From NCBI GenBank assembly GCA_900314975.1, contig OMXI01000012.1, forward strand, positions 1 to 52,456: DNA of 52,456 nt. The letters run 5' to 3'. Below the pieces are notes generated by a model, which was not told where the DNA came from, did no database searches, and was given only the letters and a program-made list of their open reading frames with translations. The DNA comes from an uncultured Eubacteriales bacterium. GTDB taxonomy: Bacteria; Bacillota; Clostridia; Oscillospirales; Ruminococcaceae. Below are positions 25,096 to 33,945 of the stretch, one piece after another. The number at the start of each line of letters is the position of its first letter. Within the stretch, counting starts at the first letter, position 1. Made by a program: the position numbers and the translations under genes.

Positions 25096-27288
25096 TCATA
25101 CTTTTGAGCAGCGCAGTGCGTTCAGTATGGCAAGCAGTGCAACGCCGACATCTGCAAAAACTGCCATCCACATATTCGCAAAGCCCAGTGCACCCAGCAG
25201 CATTACAAGCAGCTTTACGCCCAGAGCAAACACAATGTTCTGCTTAACTATCCGCATCGTTTTGCGAGCCGTGTGTACAGCTTTTGGTATGCTTGTCGGG
25301 TCATCGTTCATAAGCACCACATCAGCTGCTTCAATAGCAATATCCGAACCAAGCCCGCCCATTGCTATGCCGATATCGGCGCGCGCGATAACAGGCGCGT
25401 CGTTTATTCCGTCGCCCGCAAAAGCTACAAGTCCGCCGCTTTTTTCAGCCATAAGCTGCTCGACCTTTTCGACCTTGTTTTGCGGCAAAAGGGATGCAAA
25501 GAACTTGCTTATGCCGAGGCTCTGAGCAACAGTCTGCGCCGTTTCGGGTCTGTCGCCTGTGAGCATAACTGTCTGTATACCGATATCAGAAAGGCTCTTT
25601 ACCGCGCTTTTTGCCTGCTGCCTTATCTCGTCGCCGAGTGATATGCTTCCGCAGTAAACACCGCCGCAGGCAACATAAACTGTTGTGTATATGCTGTCAT
25701 CGCTTTGCACGCTTATTCCGTTTTGTTCAAGCAGTTCGCGCTTGCCGCAAAGTATCTTTTTACCGCCAGCCGTGCAGCTCATTCCGTATCCCGATATCTC
25801 GGAAATATCGCTCACTTCGCCGCTGCCTATCTGCTTGCCGTATGCTTTGAGTATCGAAAGTGCGATCGGGTGATTTGAACCCGATTCAGCAAAAGCCGCA
25901 TACTGCAAAAGCTGCTGTTCGCTGATATTTACAGGCTTTGTGCTGATAACGCTGAATGTGCCTTTTGTGAGTGTTCCCGTTTTGTCGACCGCAAGTGCGG
26001 AGCATTTTGAAAGCGCCTCTATAGCCTTTGCGCCTTTGACAAGTATGCCTTGCTTTGATGCACCGCCGATACCTGCAAAAAATCCGAGCGGGATCGATAT
26101 AACAAGTGCGCACGGGCAGGATATTACAAGGAACAGAAGTCCTCTGTAAAGCCATTTGCCGAACTGCGAGAAACCGAGGAAACAGCAGGGGATAAGTGTG
26201 AGCAGAACCGCGCAAAGTACAACTGCGGGAGTGTACACCCTTGCAAAGCGCGTGATGAACTTTTCTGTTTCCGCTTTCTTTTCCGAGGCGTTCTCAACCA
26301 TATCCATAATGCGTGCAACCGCGCTGTCACCGAACTTTTCGGAAACCCTGACCTTTATTACGCCCTCAAGGTTTGTGCAGCCGCTCATAACGTTTGTACC
26401 TTCGCTGACTGCAACGGGCAGGAATTCTCCCGTTATCGCAGAGGTGTCAAGCTGTGAGCTTCCCTCAATAACGCAGCCGTCAAGCGGCAGTCTTTCGCCC
26501 GCCTTGACGATTATGATGTCACCGCGCTCGACCTGCTCGGGCGGTATCCGAACCTCTTTGCCGTCTTTAACTATACGCGCAAATTCGGGCTTTAGCTCCA
26601 TAAGCTTTGTGATAGATTTGCGTGACTTTTCGACCGCGATATCCTGAAAAAGCTCGCCCACCTGGAAAAACAGCATTACCGCCGCTGCCTCGTCATAATA
26701 TCCCAGCGCGACCGCGCCGACAGTGGCTATGAACATCAGAAGTGTTTCATCGAAAGCCTCGCCGTGCAAAAGATTGCGCAGCGCAGATATTACAACATCG
26801 TAGCCTGCAATCGCATACGCACAGAGCGCAAGGATAGTGCAGGGAAGCTCAAACGGCAGGACCTTTGAAAGAGCGAACAGCACGCCAGCAAATACAAATC
26901 TTGCTATGTCAAATGCGTGGCTCTCGCTCTCACCGTGGCTGTGCGAGTGTTCGTGTGAATGCTCGTGACCGTGTGTGTGCTCGTGACCGTGTGTGTGTTC
27001 GTGTTCATGCCCGTCACAGTGGCAGTGCTCGTACTCGTGGTGATGCTCGTGTTTTTCTTTCTGCTCGTAATCAAGCACCTCAACGTCAGGCTCAAGCTTT
27101 TTCACTATAGCCTTTACCTGACTCTCGATGCTTGAAACATCGCTCTGTTCGTGCCTTACGATAAGCTTTTTGCGGATAAAATCCATATCCGCAGATTCGA
27201 CTATATCAAGGTCATTCACCCTGATAGCGATTTTCTGTGCGCAGTTTGGGCAGTCAAGCCCTTTAAGCCAATAAATCGTCTTGGTCAT
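25096..27288 (-). CDS. P1B-type Zn/Cd/Pb-transporting ATPase (CadA/ZntA-like)
   Basis: Pumps divalent soft metals (Zn, Cd, Pb) out of the cell. The 730-aa membrane ATPase has an N-terminal HMA domain with GLDCPNCA, a His-rich linker (about 80-124, more than 20 His), eight predicted TM helices, the TM6 metal site SCPCAL, the phosphorylation motif DKTGTLT (Asp 435), SNHPIALS and the hinge GDGINDAP. TM7-8 carry the Lys (VKLLVM, ~692) and Asp (FADVG, ~713) that mark the P1B-2 Zn/Cd group rather than copper pumps. ATG 27288 is taken as start (a GTG three codons earlier is possible). Last gene of the ArsR-led operon, so expression should rise with zinc or cadmium. Confidence 0.93.
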   Translation of the reverse strand: MTKTIYWLKGLDCPNCAQKIAIRVNDLDIVESADMDFIRKKLIVRHEQSDVSSIESQVKAIVKKLEPDVEVLDYEQKEKHEHHHEYEHCHCDGHEHEHTHGHEHTHGHEHSHEHSHSHGESESHAFDIARFVFAGVLFALSKVLPFELPCTILALCAYAIAGYDVVISALRNLLHGEAFDETLLMFIATVGAVALGYYDEAAAVMLFFQVGELFQDIAVEKSRKSITKLMELKPEFARIVKDGKEVRIPPEQVERGDIIIVKAGERLPLDGCVIEGSSQLDTSAITGEFLPVAVSEGTNVMSGCTNLEGVIKVRVSEKFGDSAVARIMDMVENASEKKAETEKFITRFARVYTPAVVLCAVLLTLIPCCFLGFSQFGKWLYRGLLFLVISCPCALVISIPLGFFAGIGGASKQGILVKGAKAIEALSKCSALAVDKTGTLTKGTFSVISTKPVNISEQQLLQYAAFAESGSNHPIALSILKAYGKQIGSGEVSDISEISGYGMSCTAGGKKILCGKRELLEQNGISVQSDDSIYTTVYVACGGVYCGSISLGDEIRQQAKSAVKSLSDIGIQTVMLTGDRPETAQTVAQSLGISKFFASLLPQNKVEKVEQLMAEKSGGLVAFAGDGINDAPVIARADIGIAMGGLGSDIAIEAADVVLMNDDPTSIPKAVHTARKTMRIVKQNIVFALGVKLLVMLLGALGFANMWMAVFADVGVALLAILNALRCSKV
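26963..26998 (-). repeat. Two tandem 18-bp repeats coding for the His-rich linker
   Basis: Two near-identical 18-bp units (26963-26980, 26981-26998) encode HEHTHG twice, inside a longer stretch of HEH/HSH codons. It probably grows and shrinks by slippage. Confidence 0.8.
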
Positions 27289-27312
27289 AGTGACCACCGA
27301 CCCTTTCTAATG

Positions 27313-28110
27313 TCAGTTTATTTCAAGTGTTTTTCCGCATTTTATATACGAAATATTATTGTTTTTGTTTTTGAGATATTTGTAAGCATCTGTTCCCGTA
27401 CAGTGACAGGTGTAAATCTTTACGTCCTCAAATTCATTGATAGCCGCCGAAAGCTCGTCAAGCTGTGACCTCGGTACAGTTTTTCTGCTCACGGGGTCAA
27501 ATACGTGAAATCCTCCGATACAGTACGCAGGTCTGACGTCGGGAACGCTTTTGAGTATATTTATAACTCCCGAATGTCCGCAGCCCATTAGCACAACGTT
27601 TTTGTTTTCGCGTATCAGCAGGTTATGCTCGTGGCGGAAATCGTCAAGTTCTTTACCGGCGTAGAGGTTCATATTCGCCTGCGAGTGAAAGCCGCCTGAA
27701 TATTTTGCTGTGAACAGCATCAGCTCGTCGTCTATCTTGTAATTGCCGTTTACCAGCACAATCCTGCGGTCATCTGCAAGATTTTTATCAAGTGAAACGC
27801 TTATCTTTAAGAACAGCACCTTTACCGAATGTTTGTCAAAAGCGCTTTGCTGCAAATATATCTTTGCGGTCTTATTTATTTCAAGAAATCTTTTCAAAGC
27901 GCCGCCGTGGTCTTTGTGACCGTGCGAGATAATTACGGTATCGACTTGTGAAAGGTCGATGTGTTTCTTTACGGCATTTTCAAACAGCGTTGAGTTCGGG
28001 CCAACATCAAAAAGCAGCTTGTGCATTTTTGTTTCAATGTAAAATGATAGTCCGTGTGCCGATTTTACTGAGCCGTCTGAAATGTTTTCCACAAGAGCAG
28101 TTATTTTCAT
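27313..28110 (-). CDS. MBL-fold metallohydrolase in the metal-efflux operon
   Basis: A 265-aa metallo-beta-lactamase-fold protein. The metal-binding motif is SHGHKDHGG (H-x-H-x-D-H), further likely ligands are in GFHSQANM, MGCGHSGVINI and IGGFHVFD, and the C-terminal part ends VKIYTCHCTGTDAYK. The pattern matches the archaeal/bacterial family annotated as 7,8-dihydropterin-6-methyl-aminobenzene-phosphate synthase-like, whose true bacterial substrates are unclear. ATG 28110 has AAGGTG upstream. It lies between the ArsR sensor (18 nt) and the metal ATPase (24 nt), so it should be induced by the same metal; why a hydrolase is needed there is not obvious. Confidence 0.8.
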   Translation of the reverse strand: MKITALVENISDGSVKSAHGLSFYIETKMHKLLFDVGPNSTLFENAVKKHIDLSQVDTVIISHGHKDHGGALKRFLEINKTAKIYLQQSAFDKHSVKVLFLKISVSLDKNLADDRRIVLVNGNYKIDDELMLFTAKYSGGFHSQANMNLYAGKELDDFRHEHNLLIRENKNVVLMGCGHSGVINILKSVPDVRPAYCIGGFHVFDPVSRKTVPRSQLDELSAAINEFEDVKIYTCHCTGTDAYKYLKNKNNNISYIKCGKTLEIN

Positions 28111-28128
28111 TGTTGTCACCTTATTATA

Positions 28129-28443
28129 TTATTCGCTGATGTGTTCCATACCCATGCTCAGTATCGTAGCAACGTGTTCGTCTGATACCGAGTACAGCAC
28201 CGATTTGCCGACCTTGCGGTACTTGACCAGCCTTGCCTGCTTTAAAACTCTCAGCTGGTGCGATACTGCCGATTGTGTTGAGCCGACTATCTCGGTAATG
28301 TCAGAAACGCTCATCTCGCTGTCAAGTATAGCGTAGAGTATCTTGACCCTTGTTGCATCGCACAGCATCTTGAAAAGCTCTGCGAGGTCGTATATCTCCT
28401 CGTCAACAGGCATTGCGTCCTTTATCATTTCGATGTTATCCAT
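28129..28443 (-). CDS. ArsR/SmtB-family zinc-type metal sensor
   Basis: A 104-aa winged-helix repressor. The recognition helix region is VSDITEIVGSTQSAVSHQLR (about 46-65), with beta-wing VKYRKVGKSVLYS. The C-terminal alpha5 helix holds D88, H90, H101 and E104, which is the same D-x-H-x10-H-x2-E spacing as the alpha5 zinc site of SmtB and, with His for Glu, of CzrA. The N-terminal alpha3 site of CadC (CxC) is absent, so a zinc (or cobalt) sensor is more likely than a cadmium/lead one. ATG 28443 has AAGGAGG 9 nt upstream and is preferred to a longer reading from 28473. It would repress its own operon through the site at 28499-28520. Confidence 0.92.
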   Translation of the reverse strand: MDNIEMIKDAMPVDEEIYDLAELFKMLCDATRVKILYAILDSEMSVSDITEIVGSTQSAVSHQLRVLKQARLVKYRKVGKSVLYSVSDEHVATILSMGMEHISE

Positions 28444-28498
28444 ACTGTTTTCCTCCTTCTGAAAGGGAATCATCTCAAATTATCAATTATCGAATGAA

Positions 28499-28520
28499 CA
28501 TATGAATATCTGTTCATATG
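28499..28520 (-). promoter_or_regulatory. ArsR operator
   Basis: A perfect inverted repeat CATATGAA-N6-TTCATATG, the TGAA-N6-TTCA core known from SmtB/CzrA-type operators. It lies 1 nt beyond the -10, over the transcription start. Confidence 0.85.
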
Positions 28521-28521
28521 T

Positions 28522-28549
28522 ATTATAGCATACTGTGCATAAAAGTCAA
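28522..28549 (-). promoter_or_regulatory. Promoter of the metal-efflux operon
   Basis: On the minus strand TTGACT (28549-28544), 16-nt spacer, perfect TATAAT (28527-28522). Confidence 0.75.
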
Positions 28550-28624
28550 TGAACAAATTGTTAACATTATGCCTTTCCCCGAAACTGAAATAGCATTGCA
28601 GGAAGAATTTTTTACAAAAGGGTA

Positions 28625-28654
28625 TTTACAAATATGGTGCCTATGTGCTATAAT
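28625..28654 (+). promoter_or_regulatory. Promoter of the topoisomerase pair
   Basis: TTTACA (28625-28630), 18-nt spacer ending TGTGC, perfect TATAAT (28649-28654). Confidence 0.7.
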
Positions 28655-28705
28655 AAATCTAAATATTGTGTATCACATCATAATTACAGGAGAGTTGATT
28701 GAATA

Positions 28706-30691
28706 ATGGCAAAAAAACAGGATTACTCAAATGAAGATATAGTATCTTTAAAAGGTGCGGACAGAGTGCGCAAGCGCCCTGCGGTAATTTTCGGTTCCGA
28801 CGGGCTTGACGGCTGTGAGCATTCGGTTTTTGAGATACTTTCAAACTCTATCGACGAGGCACGCAACGGCTTTGGCAGCAAGATAATTCTCACCAAGTTC
28901 AACGATAATTCTATCGAGGTGGAGGATTTCGGACGCGGCTGTCCCGTTGACTATAACCAGCGCGAAAAGCGCTACAACTGGGAGCTTGTTTACTGCGAGC
29001 TTTACGCAGGCGGTAAATATAACACCAACGACGGCGAAAACTACGAGTTCTCGCTGGGTCTGAACGGTCTGGGTGCGTGCGCTACACAGTATGCTTCGGA
29101 GTATATGGACGTTGAGGTTTGCCGTGACGGACAGAAATATTCTCTGCATTTTGAGAAGGGCAACAATATCGGCGGGCTGAAAAAAGAGCCTTGCACCAAA
29201 AAGTACAAGACAGGTACAAAGACACGCTGGCGTCCCGACCTTGACGTTTTCACCGATATTGCAATCCCGAAGGAATACTTTGAGGACGTGCTGAAAAAGC
29301 AGGCTGTGGTTAACCCCAAGGTAGAGTTTGTTCTGCGTTACCAGCGTGAGAACAATTCCTTTGAGGAGCAGACGTTTGTTTATGAAAACGGTATTGCCGA
29401 CTATGTTGCAGAGATTGCAAACGATACCAATATGACCTCGGTACAGTACTGTACTGCCGACAGGGTAGGCCGTGACAGAGAGGATAAGGACGACTACAAG
29501 GTAAAGCTGTGCGTTGCGTTTACTTTCTCAAACAAGGTCAAAAAGCTGGAGTATTTCCACAACTCAAGCTTCCTTGAGCACGGCGGTTCTCCCGAGGACG
29601 CTGTGAAGAGCGCGTTTACCTCGCAGATAAACGCGTACCTCAAAAACAACAACAAATATCTTAAAAACGAAAAACCTATTACTTTCCCCGATATAGAGGA
29701 CTGCCTCGTGCTTGTTTCAAGCTCGTTCTCAACGCAGACTTCGTATGCAAACCAGACCAAAAAGGCTATCACCAATAAGTTCATCAAGGACGCGATGACC
29801 GATTTTCTCAAGCATCAGCTGGAGATATACTTTATAGAAAATCCCGACGAGGCACTGAAGATAGCCGAGCAGGTGATGATAAACAAGCGCAGCCGTGAGT
29901 CTGCCGAAAAGACAAGGCTGAATGTTGTCAAGAACCTCACGGGTAAGATGGATCTTGCAAACCAGGTGGAAAAGTTCGTTGACTGCCGTTCAAAAGACCT
30001 CTCGCAGAGAGAGCTTTACATCGTGGAGGGCGACTCGGCGCTGGGTTCTGTTAAAATGGCGAGAAACGCAGAGTTCCAGGCAGTCATTCCCGTAAGAGGA
30101 AAGATACTCAACTGCCTCAAAGCCGACTATGATAAGATATTCAAAAACGAGATAATAGTTGACCTTATAAAAGTCCTCGGCTGCGGTGTTGAGGTAAAGA
30201 CAGGCAAGAACAAGGAGTTTTCGATGTTCTCGCTCGATAACCTGCGCTGGAACAAGATAGTTATCTGTACCGATGCCGATGTCGACGGCTTCCAGATAAG
30301 AACGCTGATACTCACGATGCTTTACAGGCTCACACCGACGCTTATCGAAAAGGGCTATGTGTATATCGCCGAGTCACCGCTGTTTGAGATAACCACCTCC
30401 GACAGAACATACTTTGCATATGATGAACCCGAGAAGGCGAAGATAATGCAGATGATCGGCAATAAGAAATGCACCGTACAGCGCTCAAAGGGACTTGGTG
30501 AGAACGAACCCGAAATGATGAGCCTTACCACGATGGATCCGTCTACAAGGCGGCTTATCAAGGTTTGCCCCGATGATATGGAAATGACGCAGTGGATGTT
30601 CGATATGCTGCTGGGTGACGATCTTGCAGGAAGAAAAGAGTTCATCACCAACAACGGTATCGACTATCTCGAAATGGCTGATATTTCTTGA
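28706..30691 (+). CDS. Divergent type IIA topoisomerase subunit B (GyrB/ParE-like)
   Basis: ATPase and TOPRIM subunit of a type IIA DNA topoisomerase, 661 aa. GHKL ATPase motifs are present but divergent: FEILSNSIDEA (N and E/D of motif N), EDFGRGCPVD, and YAGGKYNTNDGENYEFSLGLNGLGA in place of the usual GGKFxxxxYKxSGGLHGVG. The TOPRIM part reads VEGDSALGSVKMARN near residue 440 (normally EGDSAGGSAKxGRD), PVRGKILN, and TDADVDGFQIRTL near 525 (normally DGAHIRTL). The metal-binding acidic residues remain. The ending QRSKGLGENEP replaces QRYKGLGEMNP. It is probably the second, topoisomerase IV-like enzyme of this organism rather than the main gyrase, but gyrase is not ruled out. ATG 28706 has AGGAGAG 11 nt upstream. 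Subunit A follows after 39 nt. Confidence 0.85.
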   Translation: MAKKQDYSNEDIVSLKGADRVRKRPAVIFGSDGLDGCEHSVFEILSNSIDEARNGFGSKIILTKFNDNSIEVEDFGRGCPVDYNQREKRYNWELVYCELYAGGKYNTNDGENYEFSLGLNGLGACATQYASEYMDVEVCRDGQKYSLHFEKGNNIGGLKKEPCTKKYKTGTKTRWRPDLDVFTDIAIPKEYFEDVLKKQAVVNPKVEFVLRYQRENNSFEEQTFVYENGIADYVAEIANDTNMTSVQYCTADRVGRDREDKDDYKVKLCVAFTFSNKVKKLEYFHNSSFLEHGGSPEDAVKSAFTSQINAYLKNNNKYLKNEKPITFPDIEDCLVLVSSSFSTQTSYANQTKKAITNKFIKDAMTDFLKHQLEIYFIENPDEALKIAEQVMINKRSRESAEKTRLNVVKNLTGKMDLANQVEKFVDCRSKDLSQRELYIVEGDSALGSVKMARNAEFQAVIPVRGKILNCLKADYDKIFKNEIIVDLIKVLGCGVEVKTGKNKEFSMFSLDNLRWNKIVICTDADVDGFQIRTLILTMLYRLTPTLIEKGYVYIAESPLFEITTSDRTYFAYDEPEKAKIMQMIGNKKCTVQRSKGLGENEPEMMSLTTMDPSTRRLIKVCPDDMEMTQWMFDMLLGDDLAGRKEFITNNGIDYLEMADIS

Positions 30692-30730
30692 TTTGAATAG
30701 TTTAGCACTAAACCCGAAAGGACAGATTAT

Positions 30731-32968
30731 ATGCCAAGGAAAAAGAGCAAGGAGACTGCGCTCCCGAAGAAAAAAAGCGATGCTTATATCGACGGCGCAG
30801 GACTCGTTGTTGAACAAAAGATAACACAGACGCTTGAAACAAACTATATGCCCTACGCGATGAGCGTTATAGTTTCAAGAGCGTTCCCCGAAATAGACGG
30901 CTTCAAGCCCTCGCACAGAAAGCTGCTTTATACAATGTATAAGATGAACCTTTTGAGCGGAGGTCTTACAAAGTCGGCAAATATCGTCGGTGCGACAATG
31001 CGGCTCAATCCTCACGGCGACGCTACAATATACGAAACAATGGTTCGTCTTTCAAGAGGCAACGAGGCGCTTTTGCACCCATACGTTTTAAGCAAGGGTA
31101 ATTTTGGCAAGCAGTATTCAAAGAATATGGCTTATGCCGCATCGCGTTATACCGAGGCAAAGCTTGAGCCTATCTGCGACGAGCTTTTCAAGGATATCGA
31201 CAAGGACACGGTGGATTTTGTACCCAACTACGATAACACCACTACCGAGCCTACGCTTTTCCCTGCGACTTTCCCGACTATTCTTGTCAACGCAAACGCA
31301 GGTATAGCCGTTTCTATGGCGAGCCAGGTGTGTCCGTTCAATCTCGGCGAGGTGTGCGAAACGACCGTCGCACTTATGAAAAATCCCGAGTTCAACGCAC
31401 TTGAAACGCTCAAAGGACCTGATTTCCCGGGCGGTGCGAATATGCTCTACGACGAGGAGGAGCTTGACAAGATATACCGCACGGGCAGAGGCTCGGTAAG
31501 GCTGCGCGCCAAGTATGATTTTGACAAGACAGCAAGGTGCATAGAAATAACCGAGATACCCTATACCACCAACGTTGAGGCGATAATCGACAAGATAAGA
31601 CTGCTTATCAAGGCAAATAAGATAAGAGAGATATCGGGAATCAGAGACGAGACTGACATCAACGGTCTTAAAATCGCTATAGATGTTAAAAAAGGTGTTG
31701 AGGTCGATAAGCTGATGCAAAAGCTGTATAAGCAGACTCCGCTTGAGGATACCTTCAGCTGCAATTTCAATATCCTTGTAAAAGGCTACCCAAAGGTAAT
31801 GGGTGTGTATGATATAATCAAGGAATGGGTGGCTTTCCGTATAGGCTGCGTTAAGCGCAGAACTGCCTTTGATATGAAGAAAAAGCAGGACAAGCTGCAT
31901 CTTCTCAAAGGTCTTGGAAAGATACTGCTTGATATTGACAAGGCAATTAAAATAGTGCGTGAGACCAAGGAAGAATCCGACGTTGTTCCGAACCTTATGA
32001 TAGGCTTCGGCATTGACGAGATCCAGGCAGAGTATGTTGCCGAAATTAAACTGCGTCACCTCAACCGCGAGTATATCTTAAAGCGCACCGAGGAAACAAA
32101 GGCTTTGGAGGACGAGATAAACCGCCTTGCAGAGCTTTTGGAAAGCGACAGAAAGATAAAGCAGGTCATCATAAAAGAGCTTGAGGAGGTTAAGAAAAAG
32201 TACGCACAGCCAAGAAAAACAGGCTACTACTACGCGACTGACGTTGTCGAGATAGACGAGGCAGAGGAGATACCCGACTATCAGTGCGAGATTTTCCTGT
32301 CAAGCGAGGGATATTTCAAAAAGTGTACACCGCAGTCGCTGCGTATGGCAAGCGAGCAAAAGCTCAAAGAGGGCGACTTTATCTCACAGCACGCAGAGAC
32401 CACCAACAAGAGCGACCTTATCTTCTTCTCTGACAAGTGCAGCGTATATAAGGCAAAGCTGTCGCAGTTTGCCGATACAAAGGCTTCCGCTATGGGTGAC
32501 TATATCCCCGCAAAGCTTGCCTTTGAAAAGGACGAGAACGTTGTGTATGCGGTCAATACTGTCGACTACAAGGGCTATATGATATTTGTATTTGAAAACG
32601 GCAAGGTTGCCAAGGTGCCTTTGGATTCGTACGAAACAAAGACCAACCGCAAAAAGCTGACCTCGGCATATTCGGGCAAGTCAAAACTCGTCAAAATGTT
32701 CTGGGTGGAGGAAAATGCCGATATTATGCTGCGCACGACCAACGGCAGAGCGATGATTTTCAACACCTCGCTGCTTATGCCAAAGGCTTCGCGCGACACG
32801 ATAGGTGTTCAGGTAATGACCTGCAAGGCAAAGTCTACCGTCGAAAAGGCGTTCGTTATCAGCGAGCAGACTGCCGCAGAGCTGTCAAAGTACCGCAGCA
32901 AAACGATACCTGTTGCAGGCTCTTTTGCAAAGGATATCGAAGACCCAGACCAGATGACCCTGATATGA
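30731..32968 (+). CDS. Divergent type IIA topoisomerase subunit A (GyrA/ParC-like)
   Basis: DNA breakage-reunion subunit, 745 aa, partner of the B subunit before it. Landmarks: a Lys/Arg-rich N-terminus, YAMSVIVSRAFPEIDGFKPSHRKLL, the active-site Tyr 140 in AASRYTEAKL, VDFVPNYDNTTTEP, and a C-terminal region (about 480-745) that should form the DNA-wrapping propeller but is shorter than in GyrA; no GyrA box (QRRGGKG) is visible, which favours a ParC-like role. The quinolone-contact region reads NPHGDATIYETMV: the usual Ser is Ala 98, the acidic residue is Glu 102. SD is AAAGGA-type upstream of ATG 30731. Ended by a strong hairpin terminator at 32973. Confidence 0.86.
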   Translation: MPRKKSKETALPKKKSDAYIDGAGLVVEQKITQTLETNYMPYAMSVIVSRAFPEIDGFKPSHRKLLYTMYKMNLLSGGLTKSANIVGATMRLNPHGDATIYETMVRLSRGNEALLHPYVLSKGNFGKQYSKNMAYAASRYTEAKLEPICDELFKDIDKDTVDFVPNYDNTTTEPTLFPATFPTILVNANAGIAVSMASQVCPFNLGEVCETTVALMKNPEFNALETLKGPDFPGGANMLYDEEELDKIYRTGRGSVRLRAKYDFDKTARCIEITEIPYTTNVEAIIDKIRLLIKANKIREISGIRDETDINGLKIAIDVKKGVEVDKLMQKLYKQTPLEDTFSCNFNILVKGYPKVMGVYDIIKEWVAFRIGCVKRRTAFDMKKKQDKLHLLKGLGKILLDIDKAIKIVRETKEESDVVPNLMIGFGIDEIQAEYVAEIKLRHLNREYILKRTEETKALEDEINRLAELLESDRKIKQVIIKELEEVKKKYAQPRKTGYYYATDVVEIDEAEEIPDYQCEIFLSSEGYFKKCTPQSLRMASEQKLKEGDFISQHAETTNKSDLIFFSDKCSVYKAKLSQFADTKASAMGDYIPAKLAFEKDENVVYAVNTVDYKGYMIFVFENGKVAKVPLDSYETKTNRKKLTSAYSGKSKLVKMFWVEENADIMLRTTNGRAMIFNTSLLMPKASRDTIGVQVMTCKAKSTVEKAFVISEQTAAELSKYRSKTIPVAGSFAKDIEDPDQMTLI

Positions 32969-32972
32969 TCGT

Positions 32973-33005
32973 AAAGCAGACAGCCTTTGATACTGTCTGC
33001 TTTTT
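32973..33005 (+). terminator. Terminator after the topoisomerase pair
   Basis: An 11-bp stem (32973-32983 with 32993-33003) and 9-nt loop running into TTTTTC. Confidence 0.85.
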
Positions 33006-33019
33006 CGTTTGCGGCGTTG

Positions 33020-33048
33020 TTGACTTTGGGAGATTTGTGTGATATAAT
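33020..33048 (+). promoter_or_regulatory. Promoter of the zinc-ribbon membrane protein gene
   Basis: TTGACT (33020-33025), 17-nt spacer containing TTTGTGTGA, TATAAT (33043-33048). Confidence 0.75.
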
Positions 33049-33082
33049 ATTGAAAAATACATATTGCAGGGGAGTGATATGC

Positions 33083-33889
33083 ATGGATTGCCCGAAATGC
33101 GGTAAAAAAATAGGCGATAACGACAACGTCTGCAGCAACTGCGGCGTCGTTATCAAAGAGGGCGGCGAAAACACAAAGCTGTCCACAAAGCTTTTCAATA
33201 AAAAGAATAAAAAGAAAAATCCGCTTGAAACATCAACGCTTGGCAAGACCGAAAAGCTGCGCAGCAAATTCGGTATGAAACACTTGAAGATACTGCTTGC
33301 AATCATTGCAGTTGCACTTGTTGTACTGCTTATCATCACGCTTATAGTCAGCATAGCAAGCGGCAAGGGCAAAAAGCTCGCAAGAAATACTGCCGAGTAT
33401 ATCGGTACGACTGTTGCCGTGGCAGAGACGAAAATGGATATGCATTTCAGCGATAAATCTGCATATTCGGGGCTTAACAGAGCACTTGAGTTCAATTACG
33501 TTGAGGAGAGCGAGGATTCCGTCAAGGTCGACGGTGTCACATATCCCGAGTGGGCAGTGCTGATAACTACCGACAAAAAGCAGAAGATACAGTCTGTAAA
33601 GTACTGCGACTTCAAGCTGCTGAAAAAGAATATCAAGGGTGTTGAGTGCGATAAGCTGATAAACCTTGACAGGTTTGATAAAGGCGTATCTTTTGACAAA
33701 GTTGAGGATGCGATAGATATTGACCCGTACTCAATAACCTATTCGCTTGACCTTGTGACGTACCGTTACAGATACTGGTATGATTCTGACACGGGCGACG
33801 AGCAGCAGGTAATTCTTGACGTTTCCTTTGACGGTGACAACAAGTTCCTTTACTACACATCGACCCTTGTTTATCCCGAAAATCTTTAA
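33083..33889 (+). CDS. Zinc-ribbon single-pass membrane protein, unknown function
   Basis: A 268-aa protein that begins with a zinc ribbon (CPKCG and CSNCG, Cys 3, 6, 17, 20), then a Lys/Asn-rich cytosolic linker, one TM helix at about 68-92, and an extracellular domain (about 93-268) rich in Asp, Lys and Tyr with beta-strand character. No recognised family for the outer domain. ATG 33083 has AGGGGAGT upstream; a longer reading from 32987 would start inside the terminator and is rejected. It has its own promoter and shares a bidirectional terminator with the convergent LCP gene. The layout (cytosolic zinc ribbon, TM, outer domain) recurs in the pseudokinase gene nearby. Confidence 0.75.
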   Translation: MDCPKCGKKIGDNDNVCSNCGVVIKEGGENTKLSTKLFNKKNKKKNPLETSTLGKTEKLRSKFGMKHLKILLAIIAVALVVLLIITLIVSIASGKGKKLARNTAEYIGTTVAVAETKMDMHFSDKSAYSGLNRALEFNYVEESEDSVKVDGVTYPEWAVLITTDKKQKIQSVKYCDFKLLKKNIKGVECDKLINLDRFDKGVSFDKVEDAIDIDPYSITYSLDLVTYRYRYWYDSDTGDEQQVILDVSFDGDNKFLYYTSTLVYPENL

Positions 33890-33897
33890 TCACAAAC

Positions 33898-33942
33898 AAA
33901 GAACCGTATTACGCTTAGCTGCGCAAATACGGTTCTTTTTAT
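33898..33942. terminator. Bidirectional terminator between zinc-ribbon protein and LCP genes
   Basis: A perfect 13-bp stem (33898-33910 with 33926-33938) and 15-nt loop, T-run on both strands. Confidence 0.88.
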
Positions 33943-33945
33943 TAT

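Noticed and set aside
26940-27060. Short repeats that might be a CRISPR-like or minisatellite array
   Set aside because: They are in frame and encode the His-rich linker of the metal ATPase.
31118-32059. 313-codon minus-strand ORF opposite the topoisomerase A gene
   Set aside because: Wholly inside a clear catalytic gene on the other strand, no ribosome site, odd composition; a shadow frame.
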